Positions 1 to 5,083 of a stretch of DNA of 5,083 nt are shown here, one piece after another (position 1 is the first letter of the stretch; each line of letters starts with the position of its first letter). The stretch is taken from NCBI GenBank assembly GCA_020351895.1, contig CP070672.1:821969-827051 (forward strand). Reading direction: 5' to 3'. Made by a program: the position numbers and the translations under genes. This DNA comes from Thermoplasmata archaeon. Lineage in GTDB: Archaea; Thermoplasmatota; Thermoplasmata; GCA-020350865. The notes beneath the pieces were generated by a model. The model ran no database searches, was not told the DNA's origin, and worked only from the letters and a program-made list of their open reading frames with translations.

Positions 1-972
1 ATCATCTGTACCCTTTACTATGGCCCGCCCATCTGAAAAGAGGGTAATCTTAGCCCCCTTTGTTTCGAAAATCAAATGCACAGAACTTAGTCTTACCTCT
101 CCCACCTTCTTCAACCTTTCAGCTAAATGTTCTAAGGAGAGCTTGGTTTCTGAGGCAGGTGTTATCTGCACAGAATTTCTGCCGCATAGCTTGGTTGTTA
201 CTTCAACCTTTTCAGAGCTCAGATATTCATAATTTTGGCCTGTGCAGCATTTGCAATCTTCATTTCTTTTTAATTTAATTATTTGAAAATCCTGGCTCCA
301 GACGTCATAGATTATCAGATCCCTGGTGAAAGTCTTCCCCAAAAGGATTTTCAATGCTTCAGTGGCTTGAATCGAACCTATGATGCTTGGGATGGTATTT
401 AGCACCCCAACTGTATCACAGGTTGGCAGTGAACCTGCCTTTGGGATGTTGGGGAATGCACAAATCAAGCAGGCCGTGTCTTTCGGAACGATGTTCATGC
501 TCATTCCGTAAGTTGATACTGCACCTCCATATATCCATGGAATTTCTCTCTTTATACAGACATCGTTTATGAGATACCTGGTTTCCATGTTGTCGGTGCC
601 ATCTAAAACGATGTTCACATTTTCCAGCATTTTCTCGGCATTGCTCGGAATCAAATCCTTCACCACCGCTTCAATTTCGATTTCTGAGTTGATCTTCTTC
701 AATTTCTCTTGGGCAGCCACGGCTTTCGGGATTCCGATATCACTTTCGTCGAACAATATCTGTCTTTGAAGATTTTCTAATTCTACAACATCCCTGTCAA
801 TGATTCTGATTTTTCCTATACCAGCCCTTGTAAAATGGTCGGATATTACACTTCCCAGTGCTCCACAACCAACAATAATTACTGAGGATCTTTTCAGTAT
901 ATTTTGGCCATCAATCCCAATTTCCTCCAATATACTCTGTCTGTTGTATCTGTTTATTTGTGCATTTTGCAT
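1..972 (-). CDS. HesA/MoeB/ThiF-family E1-like adenylyltransferase (C-terminus cut by window edge)
   Basis: This cytoplasmic enzyme family uses ATP to adenylate the C-terminal glycine of ubiquitin-like sulfur carriers (ThiS, MoaD, archaeal SAMPs) for thiamine, molybdopterin or tRNA thiolation. The 324 codons in view read from ATG at 970-972. The start is firm: an in-frame TGA lies at 979-981 and GAGGG at 976-980. Visible motifs are RYNRQ (residues 8-12), the nucleotide loop GCGALGS (35-41), the acidic D59 after the second strand, N67, R70 and K83 for ATP, and DGTDN (124-128). Zinc cysteines are C168/C171 and C240/C243. C185 in PTCDTVGVL aligns with the conserved cysteine of ThiF/MoeB. Residues 250-324 form the small C-terminal domain seen in the longer members, ending at SDGRAIVKGTDD; such proteins are about 340 residues, so only about 15 are missing. 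There is no rhodanese domain. Sequence alone does not separate ThiF, MoeB and UbaA roles, and no carrier protein gene is in view. Confidence 0.
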   Translation of the reverse strand, partial: MQNAQINRYNRQSILEEIGIDGQNILKRSSVIIVGCGALGSVISDHFTRAGIGKIRIIDRDVVELENLQRQILFDESDIGIPKAVAAQEKLKKINSEIEIEAVVKDLIPSNAEKMLENVNIVLDGTDNMETRYLINDVCIKREIPWIYGGAVSTYGMSMNIVPKDTACLICAFPNIPKAGSLPTCDTVGVLNTIPSIIGSIQATEALKILLGKTFTRDLIIYDVWSQDFQIIKLKRNEDCKCCTGQNYEYLSSEKVEVTTKLCGRNSVQITPASETKLSLEHLAERLKKVGEVRLSSVHLIFETKGAKITLFSDGRAIVKGTDD

Positions 973-1005
973 TGTCCCTCACATCACAGTGTATCGGTGC
1001 GATGG

Positions 1006-1013
1006 TTTATAAA
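1006..1013 (-). promoter_or_regulatory. Archaeal TATA box of the ThiF-like gene
   Basis: TTTATAAA, a perfect 8-base palindrome, lies about 37 bases upstream of the ATG at 972. An archaeal start site about 25 bases downstream would fall near 984. That gives a leader of about 12 bases that just contains the GAGGG ribosome site at 976-980. The spacing is coherent. Because the box is palindromic, orientation is inferred from the gene. Confidence 0.55.
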
Positions 1014-1083
1014 GATATTAGACAATATACATTGGATTTTGGATTATATTAACACTATTATCTCTCTAAACTTATCCGATAAA

Positions 1084-1095
1084 TATTTAAAATAT
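1084..1095 (+). promoter_or_regulatory. Candidate TATA element for the secreted-protein gene
   Basis: The AT-only stretch TATTTAAAATAT is the best TATA-like sequence upstream of the rightward gene. A start site about 25 bases downstream would lie near 1115, giving a leader of about 75 bases before the ATG at 1190. The surroundings are AT-rich, so the exact box is uncertain. Confidence 0.35.
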
Positions 1096-1177
1096 AAGTA
1101 TCATAATTTTTATCACCCAGCCAGACCTTGAAGAAGAATCGTTGCGGAGGTAATCTAACGTTCTTTTTCTGATCATA

Positions 1178-1185
1178 GGGGGGAG
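1178..1185 (+). promoter_or_regulatory. Ribosome binding site of the secreted-protein gene
   Basis: GGGGGGAG precedes the ATG at 1190 by 4 bases. It fixes that start, because the same frame has a TAA at 1151-1153 and no other start codon between. The second open frame, at 1525, has no comparable site. Confidence 0.6.
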
Positions 1186-1189
1186 TACT

Positions 1190-1525
1190 ATGCGCAAAAG
1201 AAGTTCGATCTCTATATCTTTTGCAATGGCTATCACAGCAGTGCTTCTAATTGCTGCAATGGCTGCAATACCAACAAATGCAAAAACAGTGTCAATTTCC
1301 CAGGTGGATGAGATGTCCATTTGGGAAGCGTATGCCAAAGGTTATGTCACTATTGAGAGTGTTTATGATGGACACGGTTCTCCAGTGGGAATCGAGATCA
1401 CAAACAGCCGAGAGGTGAAGGTGATAATAGATGATTATGTCTTGATGATGAATCCGAATCCCATGGAAATTCCTCCCTTTGGAACTACAACACAGGATGG
1501 GGCTCTGAACCTGGTACCACTATAA
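1190..1525 (+). CDS. Secreted PKD/DUF11 protein, N-terminal part (signal peptide), frameshifted
   Basis: This open frame of 111 codons begins with a clear Sec signal peptide: basic MRKR, a hydrophobic core at about residues 11-27, and a likely cleavage after TNA at residue 31. About 70 residues of a beta-type extracellular segment follow. The reading is protein-like up to about residue 104 (GTTTQDG) and then ends in a short tail, ALNLVPL. The stop TAA at 1523-1525 overlaps by one base the ATG at 1525 of the next frame. That frame is open from 1435 and reads sensibly upstream of its ATG (GSEPGTTI), so this is most likely the front end of one gene whose frame is broken. A missing G in the GGGG run at 1499-1502 would join the two into about 659 residues. 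Alternatives are a genuine small secreted protein translationally coupled to the next frame, or programmed frameshifting. Confidence 0.75.
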   Translation: MRKRSSISISFAMAITAVLLIAAMAAIPTNAKTVSISQVDEMSIWEAYAKGYVTIESVYDGHGSPVGIEITNSREVKVIIDDYVLMMNPNPMEIPPFGTTTQDGALNLVPL

Positions 1526-3168
1526 TGCCGAAAGAAACATTGACATATTACTATGGTTCATATACAGTGGATAACGGAGTTTATTATCCACATCTAGGCC
1601 TTTCACCATGGTGGTGCACAGAATTGGCCCAATTAACCAATCCCTATGCAACCATTTCATTGTCTGGGGAAATACTACCAGATTCAGTGGTTGGGATTGT
1701 TGAGGATCAGAGTCCTATCATGGACCTATGGGTCAATATGCCAGTATACGGTATTGATCCTGGTTACGGGGTGCTGAGAAATTATGAAATATGGAATTAT
1801 CTGAATACAAATCCTTCTTTGGTTATCGGAAAAACACCTCTTTGGAGCCAGGTCATTCCTCAAAGACAAGCAGATATTACAATCACCCTTGCAGTCACGA
1901 ATATTGGATACAGGGATTGTAATTGGGCTATGGTAACGGATGTTATTCCAGCGGGATATTCATATCATGCCGCCAACCCGATGCCTGCTGAGATAATAAA
2001 TCCTGATGGCAGTATCACACTCATTTGGGAAATCGATTTAGATGCAGCTGTCGCCACGGTGGATCACACTCTTCCAAATGAATACCAAACAGAATGGATC
2101 ACCTACACCCTGACAACACCAGAATTAGGTTCAGGGACAAGCGTATTCCTTCCTTCTGCCAATGTAGATTTTGAAGATGGCGTAGGAGAGGATGCTCATT
2201 CTGCACAGCCACTTATTGAGGTGCAATACTTGATAGAAGAGGGTGATTGTGTGCAGTTCGATTGGTCTGGGCATGATAGCTCTTCTATAAACTTCAGTTG
2301 GGATTTAGATGATGACGGCCAATTTAATGATGCCTTTGGTCCCACCACAATAAATACTTGGTTTGACGATGGTTCATACGATGTATCATTGGAAGCACGC
2401 AACCTCGATCTTGGCATTTCTGATACAGATACTATGAACATACAGGTTGTAAACGTTCCACCTTCTGTAAAAATTGATCCCGAGATTCAAGTTGTTCAGT
2501 TAAATATCGTAGAATTATCCTTGAGAGTTACCGGTTCGAAATGGAGCAATTTTGGTATGACATTATATGAGGATGATGATATTATAGGCTATATCGAGGT
2601 GGAGAGATGGCCTGGTAATCCCGATGATAATCCAATTTGCGGTGACTCAACACTTTCAGTTCAAATCGATGAGACGAAGAGCTATAGGGCCATTGTAACG
2701 TATGATCCTTATCCCGATTCAAATGATGAAATCAAGGGAGATCAGCCGAACAATGGGAAGGACAAAAAGAACAATGCCGGCAATCCAGTTTGGATTGATA
2801 TTAAGACCGAGAATGGTACCACAACGACAGTTCATCACACATTCAATACCCAGCAGATTAAGATACGAAACAGCGAACACGAGAACCATGTGGAGCCCTG
2901 GGAGGTTGAGCTGGACACGTATTTTGAAGGAATTCAAGGGGTATCCATTGACTTGGAAGCCACAGCCTATGATCCCGGTGCCGATGAGTTGAGTTTCATC
3001 TGGGAGTTCGACGATGGTACCATTTTAATACATGATTATCCAAATGACGGGGGGACTTATCCGGTAAGTGTCACAGACACTGTGAACTATGTTGGATCGG
3101 CATCTGGGGTAATTTTAACGGTAATGGACGATGATGGTGGTATAGGGACTGAGATCCTTATTTTATAG
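1525..3168 (+). CDS. PKD/DUF11-domain surface protein, main part (continuation of the frameshifted gene)
   Basis: Probably an extracellular structural or adhesive protein; no catalytic motif is visible. Residue numbers here count from the ATG at 1525. Residues 1-110 are an aromatic-rich segment that I do not recognise. Residues about 112-232 resemble a DUF11 repeat (ITLAVTNIG, then TDVIPAGYSY). A first PKD-like domain spans about 236-310, with the core SWDLDDDG (258-265) and DDGSYDVSLEA. Residues about 312-465 are a further beta region with SLRVTG, a polar Asn/Lys linker (about 398-420) and VHHTF (436-440). I recall similar segments in multi-PKD proteins of uncultivated archaea. A second PKD domain (470-547) has DPGADELSFIWEFDDG and ends with DDDGGIGTEILIL at the stop. 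There is no C-terminal membrane anchor or sorting motif. As written it lacks a signal peptide and a Shine-Dalgarno, so it makes sense only as the continuation of the frame starting at 1190. Confidence 0.8.
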   Translation: MPKETLTYYYGSYTVDNGVYYPHLGLSPWWCTELAQLTNPYATISLSGEILPDSVVGIVEDQSPIMDLWVNMPVYGIDPGYGVLRNYEIWNYLNTNPSLVIGKTPLWSQVIPQRQADITITLAVTNIGYRDCNWAMVTDVIPAGYSYHAANPMPAEIINPDGSITLIWEIDLDAAVATVDHTLPNEYQTEWITYTLTTPELGSGTSVFLPSANVDFEDGVGEDAHSAQPLIEVQYLIEEGDCVQFDWSGHDSSSINFSWDLDDDGQFNDAFGPTTINTWFDDGSYDVSLEARNLDLGISDTDTMNIQVVNVPPSVKIDPEIQVVQLNIVELSLRVTGSKWSNFGMTLYEDDDIIGYIEVERWPGNPDDNPICGDSTLSVQIDETKSYRAIVTYDPYPDSNDEIKGDQPNNGKDKKNNAGNPVWIDIKTENGTTTTVHHTFNTQQIKIRNSEHENHVEPWEVELDTYFEGIQGVSIDLEATAYDPGADELSFIWEFDDGTILIHDYPNDGGTYPVSVTDTVNYVGSASGVILTVMDDDGGIGTEILIL

Positions 3169-3207
3169 GGGGAAATATCCAGATTCATCAGTCCAAAAGT
3201 CCCCCCT
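3167..3207. terminator. Possible weak stem-loop between convergent genes
   Basis: The 54-base gap between two converging genes carries GGGGG at 3168-3172 and CCCCCC at 3201-3206. These can pair, with an extra outer A-T pair, around a loop of nearly 30 bases. The first G belongs to the stop codon of the plus-strand gene. No strong T tract follows on either strand, so termination here is plausible from position but weakly supported by sequence. Confidence 0.25.
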
Positions 3208-3222
3208 CTTCAATCCTCTCAG

Positions 3223-4389
3223 CTACCTTACCTCGACATTCTCCTTTATTGAAAATCCCCTTCCCTTAGCCTCCTCTATGATTATTTTTCCTGGGACAGT
3301 TTCGATGGGAATGGCTCCAGATTTTATTTTCTCTTGGGCTGCCAATATTGCCACAATAGAGGCGTGCCAGCCTGTGAGCCTTTGCATGGCCGAAAAACCC
3401 GTTTTTTCATCATAATAGTCTAAAAGTTCAACTGCCATTTCAGTTTCTATACCCTCTTTTTCACCATCACACTTTACTCGTATGATACCCACATCGCGAA
3501 CATCGGTCTTGGTAATTTTTGGTTCAAGCAATGTGTGAAAGAATTCCCGAGGTATAACCTTATTATCATTAATCTCAATAGGCTCCTCTTCTAAGAGACC
3601 GAGTTGGGTGAAGGCTCGAAATTGTGCCCAATGACCAGGATAACGGATCGTCTTGTTTTCAAGGCTCTGGAGTTTCCCATAAAATGTCCAAGGCATTGTG
3701 GAAAGACCACCTGAAGTTACAAAAGCTTCGAGTTTATTTAAGGGGAAAGGAAAGTCCAACACCTCATATCCATCAAAACACTCCACTTCGATGATCTTGC
3801 CGTTTCTTATGAAATATGCCTTTCCGTAATATTCGTTTGTCAGGCCTCCTATGTTAAAACTCAATTCATAATTCCAGGGGGGTTTCGGATCCTGTGGTAA
3901 TCCTCCATCCCAAATATATACTTCGCGGGGATTATCTAAAATGGACATGGCATAATTGGCCAATGAAATATTCATACCAGGTCCCATACCACAATCTGGT
4001 ATAATTGTAATACCTGCAGATTTAGCCTCTTGATTATGTTCAAGTTGTTGTTTAACAATGCCGGTATTACCTCCGAGGTCACACATATTAATTCTCTTTT
4101 TTATGGCGATCTTTGTCAGAGCTAGGTTGAATTTGTAAGGAACCGCACTGATTACAGTTGAGATATCATCAAGGGCAGACATCAACTGCTTGATATTGTC
4201 TGCATCTACTTGATGAGCGGTCACCACATCTTGTGAAAGAAGACGATTGACATGGGCTGATTGCTTTTTTGCGGCTTCACCATCCACATCCATCAATTTC
4301 ACTTCTTCGCAATCACCAAATTTTGCTAGATCATATGCTGCTGCAATTCCCTGCCTACCTGCTCCTAAAACCGCGTATTTATGGCCCAT
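3223..4389 (-). CDS. Saccharopine dehydrogenase-family oxidoreductase, lysine 6-dehydrogenase-like
   Basis: A complete 388-residue cytoplasmic NAD(P)-dependent enzyme. It has an N-terminal Rossmann fold with GAGRQG (residues 9-14) and an acidic residue ending the second strand (MDVD, D34), which suggests a preference for NAD. The second domain holds CDLGGNTG (103-110), PDCGMGPGMN (131-140), VTSGGLST (224-231) and NKTIRYPGH (245-253). From memory, these and the overall length match the bacillus lysine 6-dehydrogenase better than fused saccharopine reductases. Lysine 6-dehydrogenase oxidises lysine to the cyclic piperideine-6-carboxylate; saccharopine enzymes act on N-linked lysine-glutamate adducts. 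The actual substrate here is unknown. GGAGGAG at 4395-4401, 5 bases before the ATG, fixes the start. It lies 76 bases downstream of the cysteine synthase-like gene on the same strand, so co-transcription is possible. Confidence 0.88.
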   Translation of the reverse strand: MGHKYAVLGAGRQGIAAAYDLAKFGDCEEVKLMDVDGEAAKKQSAHVNRLLSQDVVTAHQVDADNIKQLMSALDDISTVISAVPYKFNLALTKIAIKKRINMCDLGGNTGIVKQQLEHNQEAKSAGITIIPDCGMGPGMNISLANYAMSILDNPREVYIWDGGLPQDPKPPWNYELSFNIGGLTNEYYGKAYFIRNGKIIEVECFDGYEVLDFPFPLNKLEAFVTSGGLSTMPWTFYGKLQSLENKTIRYPGHWAQFRAFTQLGLLEEEPIEINDNKVIPREFFHTLLEPKITKTDVRDVGIIRVKCDGEKEGIETEMAVELLDYYDEKTGFSAMQRLTGWHASIVAILAAQEKIKSGAIPIETVPGKIIIEEAKGRGFSIKENVEVR

Positions 4390-4394
4390 TTTTA

Positions 4395-4401
4395 CTCCTC
4401 C
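4395..4401 (-). promoter_or_regulatory. Ribosome binding site of the dehydrogenase gene
   Basis: Read on the minus strand, GGAGGAG lies 5 bases ahead of the ATG at 4387-4389. This strong site means the gene can be translated independently of the upstream cysteine synthase-like gene. Confidence 0.7.
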
Positions 4402-4428
4402 ACAGATCGATTAGATATGGGATAGGTA

Positions 4429-4440
4429 CGATATTAAAGT
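4429..4440 (-). promoter_or_regulatory. Possible TATA element between the cysteine synthase and dehydrogenase genes
   Basis: On the minus strand the gap reads ACTTTAATATCG here. An archaeal start site about 25 bases downstream would fall near 4410, about 20 bases before the dehydrogenase ATG and upstream of its ribosome site. The match is partial, so the dehydrogenase gene may have its own promoter or may be read through from the upstream gene. Confidence 0.3.
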
Positions 4441-4465
4441 ACAGTGGAACCATCATGCTCCAAAA

Positions 4466-5083
4466 CTACATTCTTCTCGGGCAGTGGGGCAATTTGATCT
4501 CTTCGTCGAATAGCGGAGATACCGCTTCCATACATTCTGTAGGATCGCAGCAGGTATGGCAGACACGCTTGAAAGCCTTATACGAAATTAGTTTGATATT
4601 AGGTGTGAAAAATCCATCTTTTACGGGCTCGGATTTAAGTAGGTCCGTGCTCAAATACTTCTTGTTATCATCGGGTAAAACCGTAACGACAACAGCATCC
4701 ATGCCCAATTCATTTTGAGCGATAACAGCCCCAAGAAAATTCGCTCCAGATGAAATTCCTACACCGATTCCAAGTTCAGATGCAAGCTTCTGTGACATGA
4801 CAATAGCATCACCGTCATCAACGCTTATGACCTCATCCAAACCCCCCAATTCAAGAATATCTGGAATGAATTCATCTGATATGCCCTGGATACGATGGGT
4901 TCCAACCTTCTGACCTGTGGACAATATAGGGGAATTGGAAGGTTCCAATGGATGCAGTTTTATTGCGGGATTCTTCTCTTTAAGAAACTGCCCTACACCC
5001 ATAATTGTCCCTCCTGTTCCCACTCCAGCTATGAATGCATCGGGCCGAAGGCCACGAAAACCCAGCTGCCACCATATCTCAGG
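4466..5083 (-). CDS. cysK: Cysteine synthase-family PLP enzyme with cysteine-rich C-terminal tail (5' end outside window)
   Basis: The 205 residues in view are the C-terminal part of a fold-type II PLP enzyme that makes cysteine by replacing the activating group of O-acetylserine or O-phosphoserine with sulfide. The frame is open to the right edge and begins with PEIW, so any internal start such as the GTG at 5021-5023 is not the real one. Residue numbers are for the visible part. GVGTGGT (20-26) is the PLP phosphate loop, GISSGAN (109-115) holds the serine that contacts the pyridine nitrogen, and [10 protein letters not shown] (137-146) matches the family's closing motif. The PLP lysine and substrate loop lie outside the window. 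The chain runs 59 residues beyond YLST, longer than the roughly 20 of E. coli CysK, and carries [10 protein letters not shown] (175-184) plus C201 near the end. CysM, O-phosphoserine sulfhydrylase or a diaminopropionate-type synthase remain possible; the symbol marks the family. Confidence 0.85.
   Translation of the reverse strand, partial: PEIWWQLGFRGLRPDAFIAGVGTGGTIMGVGQFLKEKNPAIKLHPLEPSNSPILSTGQKVGTHRIQGISDEFIPDILELGGLDEVISVDDGDAIVMSQKLASELGIGVGISSGANFLGAVIAQNELGMDAVVVTVLPDDNKKYLSTDLLKSEPVKDGFFTPNIKLISYKAFKRVCHTCCDPTECMEAVSPLFDEEIKLPHCPRRM

Larger units (their letters stand above)
973..1189. other. Divergent intergenic region, AT-rich
   Basis: This 217-base region separates the leftward ThiF-like gene from the rightward secreted-protein gene. 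Its centre (about 1010-1115) is very AT-rich and contains TATA-like elements for both directions. A T-rich stretch is at 1161-1170. A perfect GGAGGT lies at 1146-1151 with no start codon at a useful distance after it. I see no tRNA, no tandem repeat and no convincing small open frame. Confidence 0.7.
4390..4465. other. Short gap between tandem minus-strand genes
   Basis: This 76-base spacer lies between the TAG of the cysteine synthase-like gene (4466-4468) and the ATG of the dehydrogenase. It holds the latter's ribosome site and a weak TATA-like element. An imperfect inverted repeat around 4447-4462 pairs only at its ends and is not convincing as a terminator. Confidence 0.5.

Noticed and set aside
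20..1131. Several plus-strand open frames of 60-75 codons.
   Set aside because: They lie opposite the ThiF-like gene, whose minus-strand frame is continuous with all family motifs; the last extends into the AT-rich intergenic region without a ribosome site.
1087..1338. An 83-codon minus-strand open frame with a hydrophobic stretch.
   Set aside because: The hydrophobic part is the complement of the signal-peptide coding region; it overlaps the leader and start of the secreted-protein gene and has no convincing start context.
2702..2992. Overlapping open frames on both strands (2702-2992 plus, 2719-2937 minus, and 2196-2441 minus).
   Set aside because: They fall inside the PKD protein coding frame, which is supported by recognisable domain motifs on both sides.
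1512..3022. The palindrome TGGTACCA occurs three times (1512-1519, 2814-2821, 3015-3022).
   Set aside because: In the main frame all three encode Gly-Thr followed by Thr or Ile with the same codons, so shared protein composition explains them; no spacing or orientation pattern suggests a regulatory site.
4269..4718. A 149-codon open frame on the plus strand.
   Set aside because: It runs antisense across the start of the dehydrogenase, the intergenic gap and the end of the cysteine synthase-like gene, both of which have clear family motifs. It has no recognisable domain.
5021..5023. GTG as the start of the cysteine synthase-like gene.
   Set aside because: The frame continues upstream to the window edge with family sequence (PEIW and the strand leading into the GVGTGGT loop), so the true start lies outside the window.

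Overview
The window looks like a piece of a euryarchaeal genome. The evidence is TATA-box-like elements with plausible spacing to starts, strong Shine-Dalgarno sequences, a secreted PKD/DUF11-type surface protein of the kind common in Thermoplasmata-like and related uncultivated archaea, and an archaeal-style E1-like enzyme. The lineage is an inference from protein style only; no rRNA or other marker is present. There are no RNA genes, CRISPR arrays, insertion sequences or origin-like repeats that I can see.

Layout. (1) Positions 1-972, minus strand: a HesA/MoeB/ThiF-family adenylyltransferase, nearly complete, with only the last few C-terminal residues missing off the left edge. It reads leftward from a good TATA box at 1006-1013. 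(2) 973-1189: an AT-rich divergent intergenic region with one promoter for each direction. (3) 1190-3168, plus strand: a secreted protein with a signal peptide, a DUF11-like domain and two PKD domains. It is split into two reading frames that meet at a TAATG overlap at 1523-1527. The open frame of the second part continues upstream of its ATG, and that ATG has no Shine-Dalgarno, so I read this as one gene (about 659 residues when joined) broken by a one-base frameshift. (4) 3169-3222: a short convergent intergenic gap. (5) 3223-4389, minus strand: a complete saccharopine dehydrogenase-like / lysine 6-dehydrogenase-like oxidoreductase. (6) 4466-5083, minus strand: the C-terminal two thirds or so of a cysteine synthase-family PLP enzyme, running off the right edge, with an unusual cysteine-rich tail.

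How they fit together. The cysteine synthase and the dehydrogenase are tandem on the minus strand (76-base gap) and may be co-expressed. The ThiF-like protein is on the same strand further downstream, but the secreted-protein gene sits between in the opposite direction. Sulfur handling is a common theme: the E1-like enzyme activates sulfur-carrier proteins, cysteine synthase makes or uses cysteine-type intermediates, and its tail carries a cysteine cluster. The most notable points are the frameshifted surface-protein gene, the cysteine-rich tail, and the pairing of a beta-replacement PLP enzyme with a saccharopine-type dehydrogenase. I see no clear evidence for a wholly new system.
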